From Streptomyces olivaceoviridis (GTDB lineage: Bacteria > Actinomycetota > Actinomycetes > Streptomycetales > Streptomycetaceae), in NCBI RefSeq assembly GCF_014650115.1, contig NZ_BMUI01000007.1, forward strand, positions 1-64,000: 64,000 nucleotides of DNA, in the 5' to 3' direction. The translations under genes were made by a program, and so were the position numbers. Under the pieces are notes generated by a model. The model was given only the letters and a program-made list of their open reading frames with translations, was not told the DNA's origin and did not search any database. This document shows positions 1 to 8,986 of the stretch, piece after piece (position 1 is the stretch's first letter; every line of letters starts with the position of its first letter).

Positions 1-490
1 TGGCCTTGCCGTACTTCCGGAGCAGGCGCTTGTCCAGGGAGCCGGCGTTGACGCCGATCCGGATCGGGGTGCCGTGGTCCTTGGCGGCCTTGGCGATCTC
101 CTTGACCTTGTCGTCGAACTGCTTGATGTTGCCCGGATTCACGCGCACCGCCGCACAGCCGGCCTCGATGGCGGCGAACACGTACTTCGGCTGGAAGTGG
201 ATGTCCGCGATCACCGGGATCCGTGACTTGCGGGCGATGGTCGCGAGGGCGTCCGCGTCGTCCTGCGTGGGGCAGGCGACGCGGACGATCTGGCAGCCGG
301 ACGCGGTGAGTTCCGCTATCTGCTGCAAGGTGGCGCCGATGTCCGACGTGCGGGTCGTCGTCATGGACTGCACCGACACCGGGGCTCCGCCCCCGACCGC
401 CACCGGCCCGACCTGGATCTGCCGCGACTGCCGCCGCGGCGCGACCGGACGGGCCGGTACCCCGGGAACGCCCAAGGGAACGGCGGTCAT
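1..490 (-). CDS. ispG: 4-hydroxy-3-methylbut-2-en-1-yl diphosphate synthase (IspG/GcpE), 3' end outside window
   Basis: N-terminal ~163 residues only; the gene runs off the left edge. IspG is the [4Fe-4S] enzyme of the MEP isoprenoid pathway that reductively converts 2-C-methyl-erythritol cyclodiphosphate to HMBPP. The visible part is the TIM-barrel entrance, with the conserved stretch VQSMTTT near residue 40, [13 protein letters not shown] and [11 protein letters not shown], then RVNPGN. The start ATG (490-488) lies five bases beyond the hpnH stop, so it is the next gene of the hopanoid operon. Its presence here fits a dedicated precursor supply for squalene and hopanoid synthesis, while the essential housekeeping copy may be elsewhere. 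The assignment is secure; whether this is a second copy cannot be seen from the window. Confidence 0.95.
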   Translation of the reverse strand, partial: MTAVPLGVPGVPARPVAPRRQSRQIQVGPVAVGGGAPVSVQSMTTTRTSDIGATLQQIAELTASGCQIVRVACPTQDDADALATIARKSRIPVIADIHFQPKYVFAAIEAGCAAVRVNPGNIKQFDDKVKEIAKAAKDHGTPIRIGVNAGSLDKRLLRKYGKA

Positions 491-494
491 CGTG

Positions 495-1517
495 TCACTC
501 CCGGTTTCCGGAGACGGTCTCCCGCATCGCCCGCAGGGACTCCTTCAGGGAGCCCATGGTGGCGAGGACGGCGGTCGGCTCGTAGCCGCAGTGCGCCATG
601 CAGTTGTCGCAGCGCGGGTCCTTGCCGCGGCCGTACTTGTCCCAGTCGGTCTTCTCGATGAGTTCGCGGTACGTCGGCACGTACCCGTCACTCATCAGGT
701 AGCAGGGGCGCTGCCACCCGAAGAGCGAGTAGTTCGGGATCGCCCACGCGGTGCACGGGAAGTCGACCTTGCCCTCCAGGAAGTCCAGGAAGAGCGGGGA
801 GTGGTTGAGCCGCCACTTCTTGCGGTTGCCGCCCGCGAAGGCCTTCCTGAACAGCTCGCGGGTCTGCTCGACACCGAGGAAGTGGTCCTGGTCGGGGGCC
901 TTCTCGTAGGCATAGGCGGGCGAGATCATCATCTCGTCGACCTTGAGGTCGTCGTTGAGGAAGTTGAGCACCTCGATGATGGTCTGCGGGGTGTCGGTGT
1001 TGAAGAAGGTGGAGTTGGTGGTCACCCGGAAGCCGCGCCGCTTGGCCTCCTTGATGGCCTCCACCGCCTCGTCGAAGACGCCTTCCTTGGCCACGGACTC
1101 GTCGTGCCGCTCCCGCAGCCCGTCGATGTGCACGGCGAAGGCGAAGTAGGGCGACGGCGTGAACTTGTCCATCTTCTTGCGCAGCAACATGGCGTTGGTG
1201 CACAGGAAGACGTATTTCCGCTTCGCCACCAACTGCCGCACGATCTCGTCGATCTGAGGGTGCATCAAGGGTTCGCCACCGGCGATGGACACCATCGGCG
1301 CACCGGATTCCAGCACCGCGCCCACGGCCTGGGCGACCGGCATGCGCTGCTTGAGCACACCGGCCGGGTGCTGGATCTTGCCGCAGCCCTCGCACTTCAG
1401 ATTGCAGGCGAACAGCGGTTCCAGCTCGACGATGAGCGGGAACTTGTCCCGCTTGCGGAGCTTCTGTTCAGCCAGGTATGTCGCGACCTTGATGGACTGG
1501 CGCAACGGCATGGCCAT
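495..1517 (-). CDS. hpnH: Adenosyl-hopene transferase HpnH, radical SAM protein
   Basis: Radical SAM enzyme that joins the 5'-deoxyadenosyl radical to diploptene/hopene, the first step of the C35 hopanoid side chain. The cluster motif CNLKCEGC gives cysteines at residues 38, 42 and 45, followed by the GGEPLMHP stretch that contacts SAM. The C-terminus holds further cysteines ([11 protein letters not shown]). I chose the ATG at 1517 because GGAGG (1530-1526) lies eight bases upstream; an in-frame upstream extension has no such site. Predicted 340 residues, the usual family length. The SD sequence sits inside the last codons of hpnG, whose stop is five bases before this start, indicating coupled translation. 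Confidence 0.95.
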   Translation of the reverse strand: MAMPLRQSIKVATYLAEQKLRKRDKFPLIVELEPLFACNLKCEGCGKIQHPAGVLKQRMPVAQAVGAVLESGAPMVSIAGGEPLMHPQIDEIVRQLVAKRKYVFLCTNAMLLRKKMDKFTPSPYFAFAVHIDGLRERHDESVAKEGVFDEAVEAIKEAKRRGFRVTTNSTFFNTDTPQTIIEVLNFLNDDLKVDEMMISPAYAYEKAPDQDHFLGVEQTRELFRKAFAGGNRKKWRLNHSPLFLDFLEGKVDFPCTAWAIPNYSLFGWQRPCYLMSDGYVPTYRELIEKTDWDKYGRGKDPRCDNCMAHCGYEPTAVLATMGSLKESLRAMRETVSGNRE

Positions 1518-1522
1518 CTGGC

Positions 1523-2164
1523 TCACCTCCGAGGGAGCAGCGAAGAACGGTGCCATTCAAAAAATGAGGGAAGGACGGAACGAAGAACGCGGAAGGCTGA
1601 TATTCCGCCGCGCACCGTGCCGATCCGGACGAGTTCGTGTTCCGGGGCGTCCACGACCACCCGGACGGCCGCGACCGGGCGCTCGCCCGTGCGGACGGCC
1701 GTGCGGAGCGTGGCCGCCGACTCCATGTCGACCGCGATCGCGCCGGTGGCGAGCAGATCGTACCGCTCGGCCCCCCGCACGACGTGGTCGGAGCCGGTGA
1801 GCGGGCCGGTGTGGACCGTGCGTCCGGGCAGCAGGCGCACGAGTTCCTTGACCAGCAGGTCGGTGCCCACGCACGGGACGGTCCCGCGCGGGTCCCGGGT
1901 CTCCTCGGCGACGACCAGGTCGCCGGGGTGCATGCCGGGGGCGAGCCCGGCACAGAAACCGGTGGCCAGCACGGCGGTGCCGGCCGACGCCGGACCGGCG
2001 AGGTGCCGGCCGACGGAGCGTTCCGCCGCCTTCGGGCCCATGCCCGTACGGACGACGGTGTACGGCCCGTCCGCCCCGCTCCTGTCGCCGGTGCGCAGGG
2101 CGAGGTGCTCGATGCCGAGCGCGCAGGCGATCAGCAGCGGGGCCGGGGCGGGCTGGTCGCTCAA
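1523..2164 (-). CDS. hpnG: Adenosylhopane nucleosidase HpnG (phosphorylase superfamily)
   Basis: Member of the PNP/UDP phosphorylase superfamily, 213 residues. In hopanoid clusters HpnG removes adenine from adenosylhopane to give ribosylhopane, just after HpnH. Visible features are the glycine-rich beta-strand turn VRTGMGPKAAERS near residue 40 and the late motif AVDMESAATL, which holds the purine/ribose-binding Glu of this superfamily. The start is TTG at 2164: GGGGAG sits about six bases upstream inside the end of shc, and the shc stop (2168-2166) directly precedes it. No ATG in frame gives a better start. The protein is cytoplasmic. Identification rests on fold motifs plus the hpnH-hpnG-shc context. 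Confidence 0.88.
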   Translation of the reverse strand: MSDQPAPAPLLIACALGIEHLALRTGDRSGADGPYTVVRTGMGPKAAERSVGRHLAGPASAGTAVLATGFCAGLAPGMHPGDLVVAEETRDPRGTVPCVGTDLLVKELVRLLPGRTVHTGPLTGSDHVVRGAERYDLLATGAIAVDMESAATLRTAVRTGERPVAAVRVVVDAPEHELVRIGTVRGGISAFRVLRSVLPSFFEWHRSSLLPRR

Positions 2165-2165
2165 G

Positions 2166-4196
2166 TCAGCTCCCCGTCGCCCGTGACGCGGCCGCCTTGG
2201 CCTTGGCGAGCAGATTGCGCTCGAAGGGGTCGCCGTGCAGGTAGCGGCCGAGCGCGGTGAGCGGGAAGACCTGCCGGTACAGGTGGTAGTTGATGGAGAA
2301 GTCCCAGGGGAAGCCGGTGCCGGTGAAGTACGGCTCGTCCCAGGTGCCGTCCTCGCGCTGGGTCCGGGCCAGCCACTGGATGCCGCGCTCGACGGCCTCG
2401 GAGTCCTTCTCCCCCGCCGCGAGCAGCGCCATCAGCGCCCACGCGGTCTGGGAGGCGGTGGAGGCGCCCCGGCCGCTCCACTCCTTGACGTACTTGTAGG
2501 AGCGCAGGTCCTCGCCCCAGCCGCCGTCGTCGTTCTGGACGCTCTCCAGCCAGGTCACGGCCCGCCGGATCGCCGGGTGCGAGCCGGGCAGTCCGGCCGC
2601 GGTCAGCGCGGGCACCACCGAGCCGGTGCCGTAGACGTAGTTGACGCCCCAGCGGCCGAACCACGAGCCGTTCGGCTCCTGCTCGGCGAGCAGCCAGTCG
2701 ATGCCGCGCCGGGTGCGCGGGTCGTGGGCGAGGCCCTCGGCGGCGAGCATCTCCACGACGTGCGCGGTGACGTCCGCGGACGGCGGGTCGATGACCTCGC
2801 CGAAGTCGCAGAACGGCAGCCGGTTGGGGAACGGGCTGGTGTTGTCGACGTCGAAGGCGCCCCAGGCGCCGTTCTTCGACTGCATGCCGAGGTTCCAGCG
2901 CACCGCCCGGCCGATCGCCTTGTCGACGCGCTCCGGGTCGTGGTGCCGGACCCGGCGCAGCGCGAGGGCGACCTCGGCGGTGTCGTCGATGTCCGGGTAG
3001 TTGTCGTTGTGGAACTCGAACGCCCAGCCGCCCGGCGGCAGTCCGGGACGTTTCACGGCCCAGTCGCCGGGCCGGACGATCTCCTCGCCGAGCATCCAGT
3101 CGGCCGCCTTGACCAGTTGGGGGTGGTCGACGGGCAGACCGGCGTCCACGAGGGCGATCGTGGCCAGGCAGGTGTCCCAGACCGGGGACTGGCAGGCCTC
3201 GATCATCCGGGCGCCGTCCTCGCGCCAGACGGCGAAACGGTCCAGCGAGGCGAGGCCCTCACGCATCACGGGGTGCTGGAGGTCGTAGCCGAGCAGGTGC
3301 AGGGCGATGATCGAGTACACGGCCGGGGGCTGGATGCCGCCCCAGCAGCCGTCGTTCTCCTGGCGCTCGATGATCCAGCGGGCCGCCGCGTTCACAGCGG
3401 CCTTGCGCAGCCTGCGCGGGGCGACTTTGCGGAACTGGTGCAGCGCCTTGTCGATGCGCTGGAAGGCGCCGTCCCAACTGGCCAGCGGGGCCAGGGGCCG
3501 GGACGGGTTGGGCCGGGCCGGATCGGTGTGCAGTTCGTCCAGCGGGAAGGGCGCGGGGCGCACCGGTCGCTTGGCCGAGACGATGGTGAGCGGGACGATG
3601 GTCTGCCGGGCCCAGCATCCGAAGTCGTAGATGTTGAGCGGCATCCAGGTGGGGAACCAGATCAGCTCCGGGGGGAGTTCGGGCAGGTCCTCCCACTTCC
3701 ACCAGCCGAACAGGGCGAGCCAGATCCTGGTGAACACGCGGGAGGCGGCGATGCCGCCGCGCTCGCGGACCCAGGCGGACGCCCTCGCCATGTGCGGGGC
3801 ATCGGGCTCGTCGCCGGCCAGGCGCAGGGCGACGTACGCCTCGATGGTGGTGGACAGTTCGCCGGGGCCGCCGTAGAAGGTGGCCCAGGTGCCGTCCTCA
3901 CGCTGCTCGCCGCGGATGAACTTCGCGGCGGCCTGCGTGGTCTCCTCGTCCTGGATGCCCAGGAACTGACGGAGCAGCAGGTCCTCGGCGTCCATGGTGA
4001 CGTTGGTCTCCAGGTCGCCCTTCCACCAGCCCTGGGAGTCCTGCCGGGAGAGCAGGAAGTCGGTGGCGCGTCGTGCGGCGTGCGCGGCGGCTTCTTGTAC
4101 CCCGGCCGCCTCGGGGGTGGTGAGGGCGGTGTCGCTGGCCGCGGCAGCCCGGGGCGGCAAGGTCGCCCCGGTACTTCCGTCGGTCGTCGCTGTCAT
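2166..4196 (-). CDS. shc: Squalene-hopene cyclase
   Basis: 676-residue monotopic membrane enzyme that cyclises squalene to hopene/hopanol in one cascade. The catalytic acid motif DIDDTAE lies near residue 400. Several QW repeats are visible, for example QDSQGWWKGDLE (~50), QREDGTWATFY (~95), RQENDGCWGG (~280), QEPNGSWFGRWG (~510) and QREDGTWDEPYF (~615). The substrate-channel sequence around NYVYGTGSVVPAL is also typical. ATG at 4196 has AAGGGGA four bases upstream. The end touches the TTG of hpnG. A 120-base gap separates it from the upstream prenyl synthase gene, the largest untranslated gap inside this operon. Confidence 0.97.
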   Translation of the reverse strand: MTATTDGSTGATLPPRAAAASDTALTTPEAAGVQEAAAHAARRATDFLLSRQDSQGWWKGDLETNVTMDAEDLLLRQFLGIQDEETTQAAAKFIRGEQREDGTWATFYGGPGELSTTIEAYVALRLAGDEPDAPHMARASAWVRERGGIAASRVFTRIWLALFGWWKWEDLPELPPELIWFPTWMPLNIYDFGCWARQTIVPLTIVSAKRPVRPAPFPLDELHTDPARPNPSRPLAPLASWDGAFQRIDKALHQFRKVAPRRLRKAAVNAAARWIIERQENDGCWGGIQPPAVYSIIALHLLGYDLQHPVMREGLASLDRFAVWREDGARMIEACQSPVWDTCLATIALVDAGLPVDHPQLVKAADWMLGEEIVRPGDWAVKRPGLPPGGWAFEFHNDNYPDIDDTAEVALALRRVRHHDPERVDKAIGRAVRWNLGMQSKNGAWGAFDVDNTSPFPNRLPFCDFGEVIDPPSADVTAHVVEMLAAEGLAHDPRTRRGIDWLLAEQEPNGSWFGRWGVNYVYGTGSVVPALTAAGLPGSHPAIRRAVTWLESVQNDDGGWGEDLRSYKYVKEWSGRGASTASQTAWALMALLAAGEKDSEAVERGIQWLARTQREDGTWDEPYFTGTGFPWDFSINYHLYRQVFPLTALGRYLHGDPFERNLLAKAKAAASRATGS

Positions 4197-4316
4197 GGCA
4201 TCCCCTTCGTGCAGTCGTGCGAGTCGTGCTGCTGTGGGTCCGCCGTCGGCCGGTGTCCTTCAACCGTGGGGAGACACCGGCCGGCGACTACGCGAGGCTC
4301 ATCAGGCCAATAGTGA

Positions 4317-5450
4317 TCATCTCTTCCGTACGACGACGAAGTCCGCGAGCGCCGTGAAGGAGTCCCGCACCCGGTCGGGCATGTCGACGGCGTCGAGGGC
4401 CTCGATGGCGATGGTGTGCTGGCGGCGCGCCTCCGCCGCGGTCCACTCACGGCCGCCGGCCTCCTCGATGAGGGCGGCGCGGGCCGCGAACTCCTCCTCG
4501 GAGAAGTTCTCGAAGTCGCTGCTCTTGGCGTCGGCGGCGAGGATGTCGCCGAGCTGCTCGGAGGCGGAGCCGCCGGCCGCGAGCGCGGCCACCACGGGCA
4601 GGGACTTCTTGCGCTGGCGCAGGTCGCTCCAGGCCTGCTTGCCGGTGGCCTCCGGATCGCCCCAGATGCCGAGCAGATCGTCCACGGCCTGGAAGGCGAG
4701 GCCGAGGTGGTAGCCGTACCGTTCCAGCGCGTCGGCGGTGGCGTCGTCCGCGCCGCCGAGGACCGCGCCGATGGAGCAGGCGCAGGCGAGCAGGGCGCCG
4801 GTCTTGTTGCCCTCCATCTCCAGGCATTCCTCGACGCTGACCCGGTCGCGGTGCTCGTAGGAGATGTCCTGGGCCTGACCGTCGATCAGGGCGCGGGTGG
4901 CGGTGGTCAGCCGGCGGGTGGCGCGGCCGGCCTCGACCGTGCCGAGTTCCAGCAGGACCTCGTTGGCGAGGGCGAACAGGGCGTCACCGACCAGGATGGC
5001 CTGGGCGGGGCCGTGCACCTTCCAGACGGTGTCCCGGTGCCGGCGCTGCTCGTCGCCGTCCATGAGGTCGTCGTGCAGCAGCGAGAAGTTGTGCACGAGT
5101 TCGACGGCGACCGCGCCCGGGATGCCCGCCTCGGGTGCGGCGCCGGTGACCTCGGCGGAGAGCACGGCGAGCGCGGGGCGGACGGCCTTGCCGCCGTCGC
5201 CGTCGGCGGGGTTGCCGGCGGCGTCGATCCAGCCGAAGTGGTAGGCGGCGACGGTGTCCATGGGAGGCGCCAGGCGGTCGACGGCCGCGCGCAGCACCGG
5301 TGTGGCCAGGGTCCGGCCGCGCTCCAGCAGCGCGGTCACGTCCACCGCGGCCCGTGGAGCGGGCGTCGAGGCCGGGGGCACAGTGGGCACAGTCTCTCCT
5401 CTTGTTGCGGTACCGGGGGTGCGGGGGCCGGCCGCCTGCCGATGGGACAT
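4317..5450 (-). CDS. Trans-polyprenyl (farnesyl-type) diphosphate synthase of the hopanoid operon
   Basis: All-alpha trans-isoprenyl diphosphate synthase that condenses IPP with allylic diphosphates; in this operon it most likely supplies farnesyl diphosphate for HpnC/HpnD. First aspartate motif: LLHDDLMDGD; second: AVDDLLGIWGD; the KAVRPAL segment binds IPP. Two starts are plausible. ATG at 5450 overlaps the hpnE stop (TGATG) and has GAGGAGG seven bases upstream, giving 377 residues. GTG at 5390 has GAGGAG five bases upstream, giving 357 residues. The extra N-terminus is Pro/Ala/Thr-rich and carries no domain. Product chain length cannot be read reliably from the sequence. Confidence 0.92.
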   Translation of the reverse strand: MSHRQAAGPRTPGTATRGETVPTVPPASTPAPRAAVDVTALLERGRTLATPVLRAAVDRLAPPMDTVAAYHFGWIDAAGNPADGDGGKAVRPALAVLSAEVTGAAPEAGIPGAVAVELVHNFSLLHDDLMDGDEQRRHRDTVWKVHGPAQAILVGDALFALANEVLLELGTVEAGRATRRLTTATRALIDGQAQDISYEHRDRVSVEECLEMEGNKTGALLACACSIGAVLGGADDATADALERYGYHLGLAFQAVDDLLGIWGDPEATGKQAWSDLRQRKKSLPVVAALAAGGSASEQLGDILAADAKSSDFENFSEEEFAARAALIEEAGGREWTAAEARRQHTIAIEALDAVDMPDRVRDSFTALADFVVVRKR

Positions 5451-6877
5451 CAGGCCGCCTCCTCGAATGCGAAGAGGTGGCGGGGGCGGGGCCGGCCCAG
5501 GGCACTGAGCGCGGCGTCGGCCGCGCTCACTCCACTGCGGACCGCACTCTCCATGGTCGCGGGCCACCCGGTGGCGGTCCACGCTCCGGCCAGGTACAGG
5601 CCGGGGGCCTTGGTGCGGGCGCCGGGCCGCAGCCGCCCGACGCCGGGGGTGGGGGCGAACGTCGCCGTGCGCTCCCGGGTCACGAAGAAGTCCAGCACCT
5701 CGGCCGCGCGCGTACCCGGGATCAGCCGTTCCAGCTCGGGCAGGTAGCGCTCGCGGAGTTCGGCGACCGGGGTGTCGATCTCGTCCTGCGCGGCCGACTG
5801 GGACAGCGCCAGGTACTGTCCCGTGCGCAGCCCGGAGGCGTGGGTGCGGTCGAACACCCACTGCACGGGCGTGCCGAGGGCCGTGAAGAAGGGCCGGGCG
5901 AGCACCTCGCGGTCGTACACCACGTGGACGTTCAGGATCGGCGCGGTGCCGATCTCCAGCAGCCGCTCGGGCGCGTCGAGGGCGCCGGGCGGCAGCAGGT
6001 CGTGGGTCTCGCGCTGGGGTACGGCGAGGACGACCGCGTCGGTTTCGAGGTTCTCGCCGGGAACCTGAACGCTCCACGTCCCGTTCTCGTTGAGGGAGAC
6101 GGAGGTGACGCGTGTACGGACCTCGGTACGCACGCCCGCGGAGTCGAGCGCCTTGCGGGCCAGCCGGTCGTGCAGTTCGCCCAGCGGGACATGGGCCCAG
6201 CCGATGTCGGCCGCGCCCGGGTCGGACAGCAGACCGGTCTTGAACACCATCGCGGCGAGCCCCAGCGAGGCGTCGCCCGCGACCGCGTTGAGGGTGGCGA
6301 CCCCGACCAGGTCCCACAGGGCCTCGACGGCACGCGCCGACTGACCGTGCGCGGTCAGCCAGCTGCCGAAGTCCTGGCTGTCCAGGGCCGGATCGGCGAG
6401 GTCGAGCCCCTTCAGCGCGAGCGCGGCCCGCCCGACGGCCGCGCGCTCGGCGAGCGAGAGGTGCGGATAGGCGGCCAGGCTGCGCCCCAGGTGGAGGGGG
6501 ACGGGCAGCGGGTCGCGCCGCAGTCTGCCGAGCCTCCGCCCCTCGGGCTTGGCGACGTCGACGACGGGCACGTCCAGGCGGTCCTGTAGCGGTGCCAGCG
6601 CCGCGCCCTCGATCCGGTCGAGGAACCAGCGGTAGGCGGTGCAGCAACGCAGGTACACGTGCTGGCCGTTGTCGACGGTCAGTTCGCCGCGCTGGAAGGA
6701 GAAGGCGAGGCCGCCCAGCCGGGGCCTGCCTTCGAGCAGGGTGACCCGGACGCCCGCGTCGGCGAGGGCGAGCGCCGCGGTGATCCCGGCGAGGCCGCCA
6801 CCGACCACGACCGCGCTGCGGCCTGCCGTGCCCGGAGCGCCGGACCGCGCCGGTGCGGGGAGTGCGCCGTCGCTCAT
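5450..6877 (-). CDS. hpnE: Hydroxysqualene dehydroxylase HpnE (FAD amine-oxidase-like)
   Basis: 475-residue flavoprotein that reduces hydroxysqualene to squalene, the last step of the HpnC-HpnD-HpnE route. The dinucleotide-binding motif VVVGGGLAGITAALALADAG is at residues ~23-42, followed by LLEGRPRLGGLAFSF. A second FAD-contacting motif, GLYLAGAWTATGWPATMESA, is near residue 425. ATG at 6877 has GGAAGGA six bases upstream and overlaps the stop of the small upstream ORF (ATGA). It resembles phytoene desaturases, but the neighbours hpnC, hpnD and shc identify it as HpnE. Confidence 0.95.
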   Translation of the reverse strand: MSDGALPAPARSGAPGTAGRSAVVVGGGLAGITAALALADAGVRVTLLEGRPRLGGLAFSFQRGELTVDNGQHVYLRCCTAYRWFLDRIEGAALAPLQDRLDVPVVDVAKPEGRRLGRLRRDPLPVPLHLGRSLAAYPHLSLAERAAVGRAALALKGLDLADPALDSQDFGSWLTAHGQSARAVEALWDLVGVATLNAVAGDASLGLAAMVFKTGLLSDPGAADIGWAHVPLGELHDRLARKALDSAGVRTEVRTRVTSVSLNENGTWSVQVPGENLETDAVVLAVPQRETHDLLPPGALDAPERLLEIGTAPILNVHVVYDREVLARPFFTALGTPVQWVFDRTHASGLRTGQYLALSQSAAQDEIDTPVAELRERYLPELERLIPGTRAAEVLDFFVTRERTATFAPTPGVGRLRPGARTKAPGLYLAGAWTATGWPATMESAVRSGVSAADAALSALGRPRPRHLFAFEEAA

Positions 6878-7131
6878 CGTGCGTCCTTCCGTGCGTGCGC
6901 TCCGCGGGCGGGGCCGTTGAGGGCCGCCTTTCGGCTGCGGCTACGTCGTGGCCGGTCGTGCCCGCGCGGCGGCAGCCGCATGTCGGACACGGCCCCGCGC
7001 CCCTTCGGGGCGCGCGCCTGGTGGTTGAACGGTGCACGCCCGGCCGTCGCAGTCAGGGACGCCACGCCGCGGCGGAAGGTTGACTGTCGCATGCCGTCCG
7101 GTCCGGCCGGTTCTGGTGCGGTGCGCTGCAT
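6874..7131 (-). CDS. Small basic protein, DUF6380-like, coupled between hpnD and hpnE
   Basis: An 85-residue ORF that exactly fills the space between hpnD and hpnE. Its ATG (7131-7129) overlaps the hpnD stop as TGATG, with GGAGG eight bases upstream; its TGA overlaps the hpnE ATG as ATGA. The N-terminal part contains TFRRGVASLTATAGRAPF, which I recognise from memory as the core of the short DUF6380 proteins of Streptomyces. The C-terminal ~40 residues are Arg/Pro-rich and are encoded by a copy of a Streptomyces intergenic repeat (6930-7005), so the tail is probably an accidental extension. No function is known to me; it may serve mainly to couple translation of hpnD and hpnE. Confidence 0.68.
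   Translation of the reverse strand: MQRTAPEPAGPDGMRQSTFRRGVASLTATAGRAPFNHQARAPKGRGAVSDMRLPPRGHDRPRRSRSRKAALNGPARGAHARKDAR
6930..7005 (-). repeat. Streptomyces intergenic repeat, copy A
   Basis: Read on the minus strand, it begins with AAGGGGCGCGGGG and ends in a CGACCGGCCACGACG... GCCGCAGCCG block. The same first 13 bases and the same CGACCGGCC(C)ACGACG block occur in copy B at 26671-26719. Together with adjacent bases it forms a perfect 8-bp hairpin (CGCGCCCC, 6996-7003; GGGGCGCG, 7007-7014). I know this kind of element as a common short interspersed repeat between Streptomyces genes. Here it is translated as the tail of the small ORF between hpnD and hpnE. Confidence 0.7.
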
Positions 7132-8093
7132 CAGGCGCGCCTCCGGACGGAGCGCCGGGAGACGTGACGGGTCACATGCCGGGTGTCGAGCCCCGAGAGG
7201 CCGCGCACGGCGACGTAGGCCTTCTCGTGTCCGGGCAGCGAGACCCGGCCGCGCAGCACGGCCTCCGGGTCGCGCTCGATGCGGTCCAGCAGCCGGCGGT
7301 AGATGCCGGCCATCGCGGCCACACAGGCGCCGCTGCGGCGGTCGAGCATGGGCAGCAGCCGGTAGCCCTCGGCGAACAGGGCCCGGGCGCGCCGCACTTC
7401 GAAGTGCACGAGGCCCGCGAAGTCGGAGCCCTCCGGCGGGGTCGGCCCGTTGAACCCGGCCGAGCAGCCGAACTTGGCGAGGTCGTCGGCGGGCAGATAG
7501 GTACGGCCGCCGGCCGCGTCCTCGCGGACGTCGCGCAGGATGTTGGTGAGCTGGAGGGCGAGGCCCAGCGTGTCGGCGTACTCGGCCGCGCGCTCGGCTC
7601 CGCGCGCGGCCGGTTCGGTGCCGAACACGCCGAGCGAGAGGCGGCCGATGGCACCGGCGACACACCGGCAGTAGACCTTCAGGTCGTCCCAGGTCTCGTA
7701 GGTCTCCCCGCGCACGTCCATCTGGACGCCGTCGATCAGCTCGTCCAGGCCGGCGAGCGGGATCGGGAAGACGCGCGCGGCGTGGCTGAGGGCGACGGCC
7801 ACCGGGTCGGTGTCGTCCTCCTCGACCTCGCCCTCGCGGATCCGGGCGAGCAGCGCCCGGGTGTCCTCCAGCCGCGTCAGCTTGACGTCGCCGGCCAGCT
7901 CGCCGTCGCCGATGTCGTCCACGCGCCGGGAGAACGCGTACAGCGCCGACATGGCGCGGCGCTTGGCCGTCGGCAGCAGCCGGATGCCGTAGGCGAAGTT
8001 ACGGGCCTGCTGCCCGGTGACGGCCTCGCAGTAGCTGTAGGCGGCGAGTACCGGTGCGGACACGTGCGGCGGAGAATCCACGGCCCGGATCAC
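7131..8093 (-). CDS. hpnD: Presqualene diphosphate synthase HpnD
   Basis: 320-residue squalene/phytoene synthase family enzyme. With HpnC and HpnE it replaces the one-step squalene synthase: HpnD condenses two farnesyl diphosphates to presqualene diphosphate. First aspartate-rich motif: SRRVDDIGDGE near residue 55. Second: LQLTNILRDVREDAAGGRTYLP near residue 175. GTG at 8093 overlaps the hpnC stop (GTGA) with AGGAG four bases upstream; a GTG twelve bases further in is an alternative. Assignment to HpnD rather than HpnC rests on the conserved NILRDVREDA motif and on position: HpnC comes first and HpnD second in these operons. Confidence 0.93.
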   Translation of the reverse strand: MIRAVDSPPHVSAPVLAAYSYCEAVTGQQARNFAYGIRLLPTAKRRAMSALYAFSRRVDDIGDGELAGDVKLTRLEDTRALLARIREGEVEEDDTDPVAVALSHAARVFPIPLAGLDELIDGVQMDVRGETYETWDDLKVYCRCVAGAIGRLSLGVFGTEPAARGAERAAEYADTLGLALQLTNILRDVREDAAGGRTYLPADDLAKFGCSAGFNGPTPPEGSDFAGLVHFEVRRARALFAEGYRLLPMLDRRSGACVAAMAGIYRRLLDRIERDPEAVLRGRVSLPGHEKAYVAVRGLSGLDTRHVTRHVSRRSVRRRA

Positions 8094-8986
8094 CCCTCTC
8101 CTCGCAGGATCAGGCCCGCCTCGCGCAGCAACTGGACCTTGCCGGGTCTGGGCGGGCCGGGAAGTACGTCGTATTTGGCGGCGGCGATCGCCCGGATCGC
8201 CGCCCTTCCTCCCGCCACGAACCCTGCGAGCAGCAGCTTGAGCCTGCCGTGGACGCTACCCACCAGGGGGGCGCCTTCATTCAGCAGATCGCGGGCGCGT
8301 TGTGCTTCGTATGCAACCAGGGCGCGCACCGATGCGCCCGTGGTTTTCGCGGCGAGGTCCGCTTCCTGGACGTGGAAGCGCTTCATGTCCGCGGCGGGGA
8401 GGTAGATCCGGTCGCGGCCGAGGTCCTCGGCGACGTCCTGGAGGTGCTCGACGATCTGGAGCGCCGTGCAGATCGCGTCGGACAGCCGGATCCGCTCGGG
8501 GGTGGAGGTGCCGGTGACGGCGAGCACGAGGCGGCCGACCGGGTTGGCGGAGAGTTCGCAGTAGGCGAGGAGGTCGTCGTAGGTCTCGTACCGGGTGACG
8601 AGCTGGTCCTGGCGGTTGGCCGCGATCAGCCCGAGGAACGGCTCGGGGGTGAGGGCGTGGCGGCGGACGGTGGGCCGCAGGCGGCGCAGCAGCGGGTGGC
8701 GCGGGGTGCCGTCGAAGACGCGGCGCAGGTCGGCCTCGAAGGCGTCGAGGAGGACCAGGCGGTCGGTGGCCTCGGCGGGCGACACGCCGAGCAGCCGGGC
8801 GTCGGCGCCGCCGGGGGCGAGGTCGCCGTCGCCGATGTCGTCCACCAGACGGGCGAACCCGTAGACCGCCATGAGGTCGGCGCGCCAGTCCCGGGGCAGG
8901 AAGAAGGGGGCCACCGGGAAGTTCTCGCTCGCGGCCTTGTCCAGGGTGGCGCGTTCCAGGTCGGGCGCCTCGGCGGTGGCCGTCAT
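8090..8986 (-). CDS. hpnC: Hydroxysqualene synthase HpnC
   Basis: Squalene/phytoene synthase family member of 298 residues that converts presqualene diphosphate to hydroxysqualene. Motifs: ARLVDDIGDGD (~residue 45) and IVEHLQDVAEDLGRDRIYLP (~180), the latter with the HLQDV variant typical of HpnC. I place the start at ATG 8986 (MTATAEAP...). An in-frame ATG ten codons earlier (9016) has only CGGAG one base before it. The 8986 start has no SD of its own, but it overlaps the stop of a 21-codon upstream ORF as ATGA, so reinitiation is likely. It is the first enzyme gene of the hopanoid operon. Confidence 0.93.
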   Translation of the reverse strand: MTATAEAPDLERATLDKAASENFPVAPFFLPRDWRADLMAVYGFARLVDDIGDGDLAPGGADARLLGVSPAEATDRLVLLDAFEADLRRVFDGTPRHPLLRRLRPTVRRHALTPEPFLGLIAANRQDQLVTRYETYDDLLAYCELSANPVGRLVLAVTGTSTPERIRLSDAICTALQIVEHLQDVAEDLGRDRIYLPAADMKRFHVQEADLAAKTTGASVRALVAYEAQRARDLLNEGAPLVGSVHGRLKLLLAGFVAGGRAAIRAIAAAKYDVLPGPPRPGKVQLLREAGLILRGEG

